Positions 39,336 to 51,800 of a stretch of DNA of 64,000 nucleotides are shown here, piece by piece. The stretch lies in contig NC_134034.1 of assembly GCF_964204645.1 (NCBI RefSeq), positions 682,001-746,000 on the forward strand, in the 5' to 3' direction. The notes beneath the pieces were generated by a model. The model ran no database searches. It saw only the letters and a list, made by a program, of their open reading frames with translations, and was not told where the DNA came from. This stretch comes from Tubulanus polymorphus (Eukaryota; Nemertea; Palaeonemertea; Tubulaniformes; Tubulanidae). A program made the translations under genes and the position numbers. Each line of letters opens with the position of its first letter. Position 1 is the stretch's first letter.

Positions 39336-41959
39336 ATGGTCGCGTCATCTGTATCACTATTATTAGTTGTAGCACTAGTAGTAATGTCATATGAACTCAT
39401 TAAAGCCCTACAGAGTTTCAACACCAAGTAAGTTTAATCGGAGAAGTGTTGGGACTAAATGGTGTCATCCAAATAAGTTCATGTTCGATCAAGTTTGAGT
39501 TCCCGAATTCATACATAACCACAGGGACAAACAAAGAAAATTAACCTGAAAATCTATTGACGCCTTGAAAAATAACATCAATATATCATTGATATATAAT
39601 CTACATTTAGATTATCTATTGTCGACAATATCAATATACGGTTAATTCAATAATATAAATATCAAGGATCAATAAAGTTATTTTGGATTTGAATATATCG
39701 ATTATTGAATTGAATTGACCGGCAACCAGTCTAGCCCCGATATAATGATGACGAAATGCAAATGATTTATGAGATACGTTAAATAAGGAAACGATCGCCA
39801 AAATTCACAATTGTAATTGTGTTATTTTCTAACGCTGATATCGATGACGTAGTGCACATTGACTCACAGTGAACCAGATATCGATGTATATGAACATTGT
39901 CATATGGTTTTTGATGTGTCACAAATGCGATTTTTCCACTCGGTGATTGGTTTAGTTTGATTATGTTTTCACCATTAACCTAATTCATACAATCTCAAAA
40001 AGCAGTAACGGAAATACATTTCATTCCTTACAATGGCTTTCATAGATATTAGATTAATTATCGATATGATAAGATTCAGGACGCATGTTGTTTCGAAATA
40101 AAATGAGCTTAATTTGTTCGGATTGTAATCACGAGCTTCGTGACGATGTGATACGATATTTTCGGGCGTGGTCACATGATGCGTGACGGACCTCATAATC
40201 TGAATTTCCACTAGATGGCGAACTAGTCGAACCTGGCTGCTCAAACACTCGTTTCAAATACTCGTAAGGCTTGGATAATTTTTATCAGGAAGTGAACACG
40301 TAGCAAAATAAAACTACTATTAACTAAATTCCTTCTACAAAATGATAATCCCGAAGGTTAACGACGGCTGTTGTACTCAGTGCTGCCCCTCAGGGCAATC
40401 ACCCAATCAGGCTCAGCCCCTAGGGCTTGGGGTTGTCCTTCTTATATATGTCTATTTATCTATGCAAATATATCCAAAGAAATTATGTTTATAATCTTGT
40501 ACATATCGTAAGTAAATAAATCAATCACAATGTTGCTAACTGCTTTCTAATCTCTTCCAGAGAATTAGAACGATTATTAGAGACGGGATTAAATCTAAAC
40601 AGTCGGGATAATCGCGGGATTACTCCGCTCTATTGGGCTTCCGGTTACGGTAACGATAAAACCGTCAGTTATCTGATTCGACGCGGCGCTGACGTCAATT
40701 ACGTCACTTCCTGGAACAGTTTTCCGCTACACGCGGCCGCCGACGCCGGTCACATGACTATCGTTAAAATTCTTCTTGAGCGGTAAGTGTCGTTTACCCT
40801 TTTCGCAGCCTGGAGCCACCCCTTCAGACAATCTGCGACCTGGAGCCTCCCCTTCAGAAAATCAGTGACCTGGAGCCACCCCATCAGACAATCAGTGGCC
40901 TGAAGCCACCCCTTCAGACAATTGGTTGTCTGGAGCCACCCCATCAGACAATCAGGGGCCTGGAACCACCCTTTAAGCAAGCCCTTCAGTGAATCTGCGC
41001 CCTACATGATTTCTTTTTTTTTCAGTGGTGCAGATGTGAATTGTCGTGACGTGAACGAAGACACGCCCCTTCATTTAGCCAGTATGAAAGACTTGAAGCC
41101 AGTCGTACAGTATCTATTAGACAGCGGAGCCGACCGCACGATCTGCAATAAAAAGGGTCGCACCGCTTTGGACGAGGCGATCATACATCGCAGTCGCGAG
41201 TGCGTATTGCTGTTAATGAACGCGCTTCCCAATCGAACGATAGATGGCGAACTAGTCGAAAAGAACGGAGATCGCCGCAAACCGTTGGAAATGACGATTA
41301 TTTGTAACAACTGTAAGAACGAGATCGCACTGCGAAACGTTTCCATGAGTTCTCGTGATTTGATCGACAGGCGATCCATTTCCGGTGGATTTATCGCTAG
41401 AGGGCGCTACATCGGTTCAGCTGACGAGCTGAGTGAACCCAAAACGTCGACCATAGGTGGCGCCAGTGAGGGGAACGTGGTCACTACGTCGTCGTTTCCT
41501 TCGACGAATCCCGGCCGACTGGTAACCGGTGACCAGTCAAATATCCAAGATTCCGGTGACCGGTCTCATTTTCTAACCGGCCACCGGTCTATATTCACCG
41601 GAAGTGCAGTAGGCGGGGACCCGTCTAAAAGGTCGCACGCCACCGATAAGAAATGTGTATGCGACCGAGAAACGTCGTCGGCGATTACGACGACCTTGAA
41701 ATCTCGGAGTCTGCAAACCTTTACCGAATTGAAAACTAATTTGGATAGCAAGACGGATTTGATATCGCTGGTTGACGCCTTGCAGCTGGAGGTAGTGAAG
41801 GAACGTGAACGCAACGAACTACTCGAAATCAACAGTTCTCACGATCAGATACTGTTGACTAGTTTAAAATCGGATCTGAGCCTAGAGCGAGCCAGATCCC
41901 GATATCTTTCCAATAAACTGGCTAAATATCTGTCGTCGGGCACGTCATCGAACACGTGA
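39336..41959 (+). CDS. Membrane-anchored ankyrin-repeat protein with C-terminal coiled coil
   Basis: Three exons, 39336-39427, 40561-40782 and 41026-41959, phases agreeing; 415 residues ending TGA. Exon 1 encodes a hydrophobic N-terminus (VSLLLVVALVVMSYELI) that looks like a signal anchor. Exon 2 and the start of exon 3 encode about four ankyrin repeats (residues about 32-150; ITPLYWASGYG, FPLHAAADAGHMTIVKILLE, DTPLHLASMKDLKPVVQYLL, RTALDEAIIHRSRECVLLLM). A CNNC pair follows, then a Ser/Thr/Gly-rich linker, then a helical, probably coiled-coil end (DALQLEVVKERERNELLE onward). I do not recognise a named family. The fold implies protein-protein binding, with the repeats probably cytosolic. Intron 2 holds a 30-bp minisatellite. 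The ATG is the first in frame with the hydrophobic segment. Confidence 0.85.
40795..40985. repeat. 30-bp tandem repeat in ankyrin-gene intron 2
   Basis: About six units with TGGAGCCACCCCTTCAGAC and AATCAGTGACC, filling most of the short intron between exons 2 and 3. Confidence 0.9.
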
Positions 41960-42575
41960 TGTATCGTGTTAGTATACGCCGCTAGATGGCGTGTGAAATA
42001 TCTATCAACTTCATAAAAAGTTAACGCTCGCTGTAAAGTTCGTTTAGGGACTTCATCGAAATCCTTCCTTGTTTATAAACATCGGTCTGTTTAAAAGATA
42101 TCCTGTAATCCCGATCGAGGGCGCCACCACCATCAACAATGATAGATGATAAATCTCCCTGGTGTCTTGGACCCATTTCTGAGAGAACATGTCAGGGCAC
42201 ATTTGAATATCCCTGAATGTCAGGATCTTGTATTTGAGTCGTCTCAACGCAATCAGGTTCGAGTCCCCGTAATCGATGATATATAAATCAACAGACGATG
42301 TGAAAACTGAACGAAATAAACCCAGACTAATTGATTAGAAATATTCTAATAGTATCTTTAATGAGAAAAAATTCGATTTTTTCGATGAAAAATAGCGTTC
42401 GTTTTTGGTTCTGATGACAGTTTAGTCTTCACTTCATAACTCTGTACTGATGCTCACATCTACAATAATTGCGTTCGTTATTTAGAAATAATCAAAAATA
42501 AACCTTGATAAATATAATTCCATCATCATAAACTTTTATTAAATTAACTCATAAAAGATCATTTTTCATTTTGAT

Positions 42576-42581
42576 TTTATT
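42576..42581 (-). terminator. Polyadenylation signal of the His-rich gene
   Basis: AATAAA on the minus strand about 20 bases after the TGA stop at 42601. The 3' UTR would be very short. Confidence 0.55.
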
Positions 42582-42600
42582 GCTGGGAAAAATAGTTGTT

Positions 42601-43366
42601 TCATGGCATACCGATAGGGGGCAATAGTTTAGTAATCAGATCTTGAAGTTTAGTCAGTGTTTTAGCGATACGGTCGTTGTTGCGCGCCAACCACTCCAAA
42701 TTAGATATGCGCTTGATCCTGTCGATGAAGGCTTCCAGACTCTTGCGCACGGTCTCCGCGTAGTTGGCAGACTGGAACGAGTGACCTCCTTTACGAGAAT
42801 GATGATGGCGATGATGAGGTCGACGATGGTGATGACGATGAAAGAAAAAACCGTGATGGTGGCGAAATCGCATACCCTGTAGGTGGCGCTTTAGGTCAGT
42901 GGTGACATCTTTATCGTCTGTTGAAGTCGAGGCGGAAGTGATTTGAAGAATCATTAGGCAGATTGCGCTGATGAGAAAAATCAATTTTGGGTTCGAATCC
43001 TGAAATAGATGAATAATTTTCATGTGACCTCTTCTTCGTTTAGATAGGGTGACATAACATTGAAACCTCTAGGCCCAGTTCCACAGTCATGTCCTGAGTC
43101 AAAAAGTGTGTCAAATCTTAAGACTGGTCTTAAGTTGTTATATCGACTATAGAACTAAGATGGTCTCATTTATTCGAAGCCACGACTATAGAACCGGATC
43201 GTAGCCCAAATTTCAGATGCATCGCTTCTACTGTATCCACAGATTAGGAATGAATTCCACCGTTCAAGACCCAGTTTCTGGATACAGTTCAAAAACTCAC
43301 CGCACAACACTTAGAAACGAAAGTAAGATTTAGAAAAAGAAATATCACGTATAGATTTCTTACCAT
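42601..43366 (-). CDS. Small secreted histidine-rich protein
   Basis: Two-exon model: the initiator ATG alone ends exon 1 (43364-43366, directly followed by donor GTAAGAAA), and the remaining 132 codons lie at 42601-42999 after a good acceptor (ATTCATCTATTTCAG). Product about 133 residues: signal peptide MDSNPKLIFLISAICLMILQ to about residue 24, a short acidic/Thr stretch, a basic histidine cluster at about 48-73 (some 13 His in HHH runs with Arg and Phe), then an amphipathic helical end (AETVRKSLEAFIDRIKRI). An unspliced alternative starting at 43023 (MKIIHLFQ) would put extra residues before the hydrophobic core; the spliced form gives the better signal peptide and sits under a TATA box. 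I do not recognise the family. Metal binding or an antimicrobial role would fit the composition but is a guess. Confidence 0.7.
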
Positions 43367-43455
43367 GTTTTGTACTCGAGTATGTTGGATCGGAGGTCTC
43401 TGATTGCGTCCGCCGCGATCCGAAAACTGAATCTACACGTGCCAAATCTTACCGA

Positions 43456-43463
43456 TTTATAAA
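43456..43463 (-). promoter_or_regulatory. TATA box of the His-rich gene
   Basis: TTTATAAA on the minus strand, about 90 bases upstream of the ATG. It places transcription start near 43430, inside the short 5' exon that ends with the ATG. Confidence 0.55.
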
Positions 43464-43879
43464 GCAATAATCCTCCCAGAGATTATTAATCCTCCACTAA
43501 TGTGTTGAATATTCAGTTAATGAGTTAATTTAAATTCATTTCGTAATAGATTTTATTGGTTGCGAAATTAGCCAGCTGTATCGATCGTTAAGGAGATATT
43601 TCAAGTCGTTAATGGGACGAAGCCAGATCAACATGAGAACTGTGAATTAATTTAGAAAGAAACTACTGCGGAGAATGTCTGTAAATGTCCTGTTGAGTAA
43701 TCCGTCCACAACCCACGTCTGCCCCTTCGAGCGGTGAAGTAAACCTCCCTTTTCTCGGATATTATCAACTCGGAACAAAATAAAACCATTTTTGAACTCC
43801 TAACGTATTTTCCTACTCAAACTCGGACTGCGCTTACCTCGCACCACCGGCCTCAATTCGTTCGAGTTGGCGAGGCTCA

Positions 43880-44160
43880 AGATCGTCGGGTACCCTAGGA
43901 TCGTAGGATGTCTGGGGGTACACTAGGGAGTCTGGGTACCCTAGGATCGTAGGATGTCTGGGGTACACTAGGGAGTCTGGGTACCCTAGAATCGTAGGAT
44001 GTCTGGGGGTACACTAGGGAGTCTGGGTACCCTAGAATCGTAGGATGTCTGGGGGTACACTAGGGAGTCTGGGTACCCTAGAATCTTAGGATGTCTGGGG
44101 GTACACGAGGGAGTCTGGGTACCCTAGAATCGTAGGATGTCTGGGTACATTAGGATAGTT
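43880..44160. repeat. About 46-bp tandem repeat between two minus-strand genes
   Basis: Six units of GTCTGGGTACCCTAGAATCG, TAGGATGTCTGGGGGTAC and ACTAGGGA, downstream of the transporter gene. Confidence 0.93.
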
Positions 44161-44308
44161 CAGCGTTCTAAGGCACTGTGGATACAACCAATTCTAGGAC
44201 GTGATGAATATCATCCCTTTTCCATCCATTCCCTGTCATAACAAAAATAATGAACTCATCTCAAAAATCATCTCATTTTTTAACAATGATTACGATATTT
44301 AATTTTTA

Positions 44309-47300
44309 CTAAACCATTATTAAAAACCATTGAATTTGCAATAGTCCGTATATGATAAAGGTGCCAGCGCCACCTATTATCAAAGTTGTTATAAATCCAT
44401 ATTTCAAATACTGCAGGAAATTCAAACGATAGTCGAGCGTGGATTGAGCTTTTTGAGCCACGATCAAATTCGAAACGCTTCCAAACTGCGTCAGATTGCC
44501 ACCGACCGACGCCCACCATCCTAGATACAGTACTAGGGCTAACTGATTCTGGCAAGGTGCCATCTGTTCCAAGACGATCAATGTCAGAGGTATGTTGTTG
44601 AAGACGTTCGTGCCGAGCAGAACGAAAACGCTGAAGATGAGGATTTCGCGCGCCGAAACGACGGTCGTGGCAACCAGTCCAAGACGGTTCCAGAACCAGC
44701 GAGGTAGATGGGTGGAATTGAATCCACGCATCCACACGAATATTCCCATAAACAATAGCAGGATTCCCCAGTCGATTTTCTCGATGATAGCAGACGAATT
44801 GCGCCGATTTATGAGAGCATCGGCGACTATAATCACAATAGCGCCACACATTGGCACCAGCCCTGAAAATAAGAGAGCAGGATGATAGATATGAATAAAA
44901 ATTCAAACATGTTTTCCGGGACCACTGTCCCTTCCTATTGAGATTGCTGATATTTTTGTCAAGACAGACATCATTAAAAACCGCGAACGGCGGGTGTTGT
45001 GAGTGACAACACCTGTCTGGTCACCGGTCCACCACACCCGACTGGCCACAGTCACCACACTGACCAGACAAACAAACAAACTATATCAAACACTACTGGT
45101 CTATGGTCTAGTGGTTAGCATGCTCGACTGGCATGCTAGGGTTTGCAGGTTCGAGTCATGCTAGGGTTGGGGTTATGGAGAAGCTAGGGTTAGGGTTACG
45201 GAACGGTATTTTAGGAAGACCTGTGGTCTGGGGTTGTCCTTACTTCAACAAATTTATAGCTGAACTTTGTTTTGTACATTTGCTTTTTTTGTTTTCTTCC
45301 AAGTGCCCTTTCATGGCGGATGTTGGAAAATTGGAAGGTCAGGTTTCAGAACAAACGACAAAGGATTTTTTTAGATAAAGCAGGGCGTCTTAGGCTATCA
45401 GTGGAATCCCAAGCCTCGGTGTTAGACATTTCTGTATAAATACATCCAAAGATGTGCATTACGAGAGGATGTGTCAAATTTGTATGTTTTAACGATCTTG
45501 ACGACGAAAAGGGCAACCTCAATGTGAAGGCAGGGACCCGGATCCCCGAGACCACCCCCTAAATCCACCCCTGCATTTCTAAAATCTAAGAACCCCCTTT
45601 CAAAATCCTGGCCACGGATCTGCGACCCTCGGAAGCGAAACGGTTTAAGTAGTGTATCTTATACATACCAACATCGAACTTGAAAACGGTTGATGAAATG
45701 AGGAGAAGACAAACGATGAGTAACACAACTAAACATAGAACCACGTGGAATAAAACTGATTCCGACGGACGCAAAGCGTCATCGACGGTGTTCAAATCTG
45801 TCCGGTCATGATGCGGAGCAATAGGAACATCTGGACAATGATTCTCTTCGTCTGTTAATAGTTCATCATTGTGCGGAACATTAGGAACACTACGGTTTGT
45901 TTCGGCAACAATCGGAACAGGATTTTCCCTCTCCGTGGCGATAATGGTAGCATCTTTATTGTCCTCTACACTAGCTGCGGAATATTCATTAGATTTATCG
46001 GGATTCGAACCTGGTCGATTCCGATCTTTATTGCTATCGCTACTGTCAAACAAATTCAGTTTAACGCTTTCCAGTTCGTCCGCGCCATCGACATTCACTT
46101 TAGTAAGCCCACGTTGCTTTCTCGATCTGTGGCAGACTCGTGCGCGGTAATGAACTATTAAAAATCCTACGTTAAGAAAAGCCCCCACGACTGCCGGGGG
46201 TCCCATATATACTATACTTCTTTGTAGATTCAGAACACTCTTCTCATAAAGCGGCGAATCGGTTTTCGATGCTATCAAAGCCATCAGCGGGTTACCAAAT
46301 ATCGTCACGACGCTACCTATGAAAATAATAATGATAATTTGTATCTATTCCCTAATACAGCGCAACATCTAATATCTATTTGAAATTGGCTTGGGAGGAT
46401 GTTAGGCGCCATAACTCATTAATTTTCGTAGTAGATGCCTGAATAGCAGTCAAAATGACCATAACGTTGATTGCAATCTATAGCACTGTTATATCGAAGG
46501 ATTGTGAAAGGTTTATTTTACTCAGGTCGCCATAACCCAATCAGATCTGGTAGTAGTTACCTGGTATAGTTACCAAAAGGGACCAGTTAAGAATGGGCAG
46601 CTAAATCAAAGCATTAATTTTTAATCCATTCTATACTATTTTGAAGGACTGCCTAAAAAACCTCCTTTTCTCAAATTGAATTGGAGATAGGAATCTCCAA
46701 AGGACCTATCAAAGTACATTGGGGGTTTATTTTATTGAGTTTTGAGACCCAATGTCAGCAATCACGTTAATATAGACATTAGGCAGAATATTCCGCATAC
46801 TTTGGGCGTGGTAACTCGTGACAACTGTACCTATATTTGAGGATGTAGACACGGCCAGTAACAGGGTCAACAGTTCAGCTGAATGTCGCCTCTGTCGTCT
46901 CCAGACGTCCAGAATTAACGGCGTCAGAATCACGCAGGCGGCGTCGTTCGTGAAAAACATACTGAACACAAAACTGATGGCGCTCACTTTAAAGATATAT
47001 ATCTCGATGCTGATTTTAGAGTTCAGGATTTTGTTCAATATTTTATCAACTAGTCGTTCCCGGTGGAAATACTGAGCTATAAGCATCATCCCTAACAGCA
47101 GGAATATCGTTCGTAAGTTGTCTTTGTGTCCCAGGATGACGTAGACGTCGTCTTGAGCGAGCACCGGTAAGGCAACGGTAAGGACGGCTCCGAGTAAAAC
47201 GGCACCCGTGCTTCCTAACGGGAAACGCGTCCAGTAGAACAACACCAGCGGTAATATCAATACGAAAGTTACAGATCCGGATATTAAAACATCGAGTTCG

Positions 47301-47416
47301 GCTAATTCAGAGCTTCCGCCGGTGGTGGCGCTACTGAGGTTTGATTTATTAGGCGTCCCATTATTGGTCCATACTCGGCAAACGCCAATCTCGGAGTCAC
47401 CCACATTCGGCACCAT
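44309..47416 (-). CDS. ArsB/Lsi2/P-protein-like anion transporter
   Basis: Three exons, 46831-47416, 45669-46316 and 44309-44862, in phase; 595 residues ending TAG. Multiple hydrophobic segments in two halves. Half-site motifs typical of the ArsB/NhaD superfamily occur twice: FTNDAACVILTPLIL with STSSNIGSVVTIFGNPLMA in the first half, and VFNNIPLTLIV with GGNLTQFGSVSNLIVAQ in the second. LLLGMMLIAQYF also fits. The halves are joined by a long hydrophilic loop of about 140 residues rich in Asp, Glu, Asn and Ser. Known relatives include arsenite pumps, plant Lsi2 silicon effluxers and the animal melanosomal P protein (OCA2), so the substrate cannot be told. The exon 1 donor (ATATAG|GTACAG) was set by joining SNIG to SVVTIFGNP. 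The initiator is the most upstream in-frame ATG in exon 1; a 5' non-coding exon is possible, given an acceptor-like CTCTTTCAG 37 bases upstream. Confidence 0.87.
45097..45172 (+). mobile_element. tRNA-like SINE head or tRNA pseudogene
   Basis: A-box TGGTCTAGTGG at 45104-45114 and B-box GGTTCGAGTC at 45148-45157. A CATGC/GCATG anticodon-like stem can form, but the T stem does not pair, so it is unlikely to be a functional tRNA. It lies in intron 2 of the transporter gene. Confidence 0.5.
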
Positions 47417-48737
47417 ATTCTATATATCACCCGTTAACCTTGTATGCGCTACTGAAAGAGTATTACACAATGCTGAGAATGATAGAAAATATTCAGTCAT
47501 GTATATATAACATATTTTGTATACATTGTATCAGTTTTCATAAAATAAAACCTCTTTATAAAAAAAAAACTTAAGGCGCAATGCACCCCAATCTATGGAT
47601 GTTAGGCACTACCACGTACATGCAAAGGCCAAATGCGTTCTAATATATCTCAGCCAGTACACAAAGAGGAGAAAAGTGATGTTCAGTTAACCCCTGATAT
47701 ACCGCTATAGGATGCTTATAGGTGAAGGGTGATATAGGAGGGTTCACTGTGCTGCATAGTTACCTTTAGATACCACGTGGAGTGAGTTGTCACATTCCTT
47801 ACAAAGCAGCACCAGTAACACCAGTAGTACCACAAACACGCTTAGGGTTTTTGTGCAATCGATATTGTGACAATGCAATAAAAATAAAACAGTTAGAAAC
47901 GCATGTTACACAGATCTATGTGACCTTATGTCGTTTAATGTTGTTTTATATGTCATCATGTCTTTAGATAACATTCATACCTTACTGTGTGTGTACAGGA
48001 AGGGACGGGTAAATTCGAGGTGTAAAACAGATGGCTAATCGAGAGCCAAATGATAAACCCACGTGGAACTGATGCACAGAAAATCGTGACTCGACGTGCG
48101 CAGAAGAGAGATGATAATCTCTGACCTATAAACGAAGTTTGACGTCTACACAAATAAGTAAAAATGGTAGCATTTATTTATTTACATATAGAATTGTATA
48201 ATTCGAGAAAAATTTGATACCTTACATACACGTTTTTACATCACTTTTATCGCGTGGCCCCGTTAAATTTAAAAACAAAAACAATAACAAAATCCTGTAA
48301 AACAATTTCTTAATTATCACAATAACACATTTAGATATACGATATTCGTTTAATAACTATCTCAGTTCCACAGGTTGCGTGGATATTGGAATAAAATCTG
48401 ATTTGAAATCAATTCATTTGCAACGACTAGTTAACTCTGAGTCAAATCTTAACTCACAAACTGTACGAAGAAACCGGGTAAAGGGTCGTTAATAGATACA
48501 ATGGTTAATTGGAAGTCATTAATTTCATGTTAAATCAATCGTCAACGACTATAGAACTTGGGCCTTACTTTAAACCCACGCATTTATAACTAGGAGGAAT
48601 AAATGTTCAGTAATTTACTTGACAAAAATATAAAACCCTATATATATATATATACTATTTACATATCGCACGGCGCATGCGCTGAACTAATGATATGCAC
48701 AAAATGGCGACGAATTTGTAGAATTTTTTTAAAGTAT
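47417..48737. other. Intergenic region between transporter and class B GPCR
   Basis: Upstream of the transporter and downstream of the GPCR gene. A+T-rich, with a short (TA)n run near 48635-48655. No supported exon. Confidence 0.55.
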
Positions 48738-48743
48738 TTTATT
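48738..48743 (-). terminator. Polyadenylation signal of the class B GPCR gene
   Basis: AATAAA on the minus strand about 135 bases after the stop at 48876. Confidence 0.45.
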
Positions 48744-48875
48744 TAAATGCAACATTAAATATCTTTCAACAACATTGAACAAATTATGAATGGCGTGTAT
48801 TCGGCCAGTGATAGATTCAGTGTGGACTAGCGAATTATTTGTTAACGCGATTTCTACACAGATTCCTTGTTTGTT

Positions 48876-51800
48876 TTATAAATGTCTAGTTTCGGCCGTT
48901 TCTAGTTTAGGATCGACGAGCATCGAGGTCTCATTCGTGGTGAACGGGTCGCAATGATCGTTATCGGGACTCGAACCCAATCGAGTCATCATATGTCCGT
49001 TGTTCAAGGTCACCGCGTCTTTCTTCTCGAGCGACACCGACAAACTCATCGAATTAGAATGCGACTGGCGCCCCCTGGAGACGTACGACGTCAACGTCGT
49101 ACCACCGAACCCGATTGTTTTCCCGCCGTGTCGTAGATTGTATCGTTCCCATGTTTTGCGAATTTCGTGCCGGACCTGAAGTGATCAACAAGAGAAGGAT
49201 CAAATCCGTGAATTCCGGGCAACCGGAACTGATAGATAGACCACAAGATGGCGCCACTGATAGTCAGTCATTTTCATAATAAGCATTTCAATAAACTATG
49301 AGTACGCATTACACAGACTTTCAGTTAGTTTAGTTCATATTGCTGATTGACAATATTCGCTTGAAAAGACTTAAGGCCTTTATATTATGAGTGCTGCCAC
49401 ATCAGGTTCGACAAACGATGGCGCAACTTGTAGTCAATCATTTTAATAAAGATTTAGCTCATATCAATAAATTCCATCGAAACATTAACTTTCATGCAAG
49501 TTTCGATCGAAAGTAGAATGGCATAAGAAAGTTCTGGAATCGGTAGAGACCAATCGAAACCAGTCTCTGAGTTAGTTGTTTAGTTCATGTGATTGATATT
49601 GACGAGTACTCTCGATTGCCACAGTAGGCTCTCGACACACACGTACCTCGCCGTTCATAAAACAGAACAAAATCGTGATGAAAAATCCCTGAAACGAGAA
49701 AAAAAACTAATTAACACGACCGCGTCTTTTCTTACATCTTAGTTTATGTATTTAACGCTACATTTGAAATGAAGATTGAAAAATGGTCGAGAACAATCTT
49801 TGAAATCACGACATTATCTATTGGGTTTATACGTCATTTAGTTTCTTTAAAGTTCAGGGTCCAGTGGCAGAGGCGGGGGAGGTCTTTATTTCGCAAAATC
49901 CTAAACCTGTCATTAAGAAATCCAGAACATCAATTCAAACAACTATTATCATTCTTTTTACGTTTCTTATGACAACTATGTAACATTTAACTTTCATTTT
50001 CATAACTCTGAAGATGGCTGGAAGGGTTCTGCCCAAAATCGAGAAAAAAAGGCAATAACAGTCTTTTTAAATTGATATTGTGGGATTTTCTAAATGATAT
50101 TCATCAGGACTGGGGACAGTCTGAACTGTTTACAGTTTTAAACCTACTTGAAACGAATTGAAGAACATCTCGTAGTAAAGCTTCACGATCAAAGCCACTT
50201 CGCTGATACCCTTGTCCGGTAACCACAGAAACAAGATATAATGGACGCCAAACAATGGAATCAGGACCAACGTCGATTTGACAAGTTTCCTGTAAGATAT
50301 TAACACCAGAATTGTGATTAAATCAGAATTATTCTAAATATAAGACAACGGATATTAAATCGGAATTTGTACGTCATCTACCGACGGAGTTTATTATCAC
50401 CCCCTTTACGGGAATCAACTAGTTCAAGCCACGTCACAACAGTTAAGTATAAAGCAAGATGTTAAAAAGTTAAGAACCAAATTGCCAAATTATTGTATAG
50501 CAGCCGAAAAAATACCGAAGCAGATGATGAAAATATATGTGCTACTTATTTGTTAGGGGGTGGGTGGCGGTATCTTTGGGATGAGTTTGTCCCTGTTTCC
50601 GTAGTGTAAGGTGGCTTAGTGAAAATCTGAAAATTGGCTAATAAGGACTGAATGAGGGAATCTTTGGGATGAAGTTGGGATCTCAATTTTGCTCCCCTAA
50701 CTTAAGGTTGTGTATTGACAAAACAATCTTGTCTCTACAGCGGAATGCTTTTAGAAACCACTCGTATGGCTTTGTACAGCGGATTACTGTCCTGCTATAA
50801 CATTGAACTAAAGCGTCCAGGAGTACAAGCAGCAGCACTTACCGCCAGACCGTGTCGGAGTTCTCCGTACAAGAGGTGGACACACGTACGTCATCTCTAG
50901 AGCACTGCAGCTCGAACAACCCTTATCACCGTTGACTGTGTGATGATATATTTACTAATTTACACAAGACCTGCTTGTGTTCCATATTCTAGGCGACCCA
51001 TAATAACATATCACTGATGGCCAGGTGCCCTACAGTTAGGGTTGGCTGGTTAACTAGGGAGTGCAGGGACCAGCCTGATTGGTGCATAGGTTGGTACTGT
51101 TATGTTAAGTTGGTTAAAGTTAACCATCAGGTTGAATACTGTGGTCATCACGATATTCTAATTGCCACTAATGTCAATTATCCAGTGGTTAAATTAAACC
51201 AACTTTGAGCTCTTTGTTTATGAAGGACGATGCTTTATCTTTTAGCTTGGTTAATATATACTGCCGTCTAATGAGCTAGCTGTCTAATGAATGAACTATG
51301 CTGCCCATCACCGTGCATGCTCACCTATACCTGTACTTTTTAGCCTCTTGCGCGTTCGGTGCTACCAGTTTCGTGAACAGTACTCGAACTAGACTGACGA
51401 ACAGTATAAAATTAACCTGAAAAACATCACAACAAGAATATGTAATAAGAGTTCGAAATGTTTCCTTCCACAAATTGTTTATTCAACGTTTCGACAATAG
51501 CCTAATAGTCATCTTCAGGAATACTGTATTCCTTGAGCTAGTGTAGTTTATTCAACGTTTCGACAATAGCCTAATAGTCATCTTCAGGAATACTGTATTC
51601 CTTGAGCTAGTGTAGTTTATTCAACGTTTCGACTATATCCTAATAGTCATCTTCAGGAATACTGTATCCCTTGAGCTAGTGTAGTTTATTCAACGTTTCG
51701 ACAATAGCCTAATAGTCATCTTCAGGAATACTGTATTCCTTGAGCTAGTGTAGTTTATTCAACGTTTCGACTATATCCTGATAGTCATCTTCAGGAATAC

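Noticed and set aside
45097-45172. Functional tRNA gene
   Set aside because: A and B boxes are present but the T stem does not pair and no sound acceptor stem forms; treated as a SINE head or pseudogene.
50715-50900. 61-residue plus-strand frame inside a GPCR intron
   Set aside because: No domain or partner exon; likely chance.
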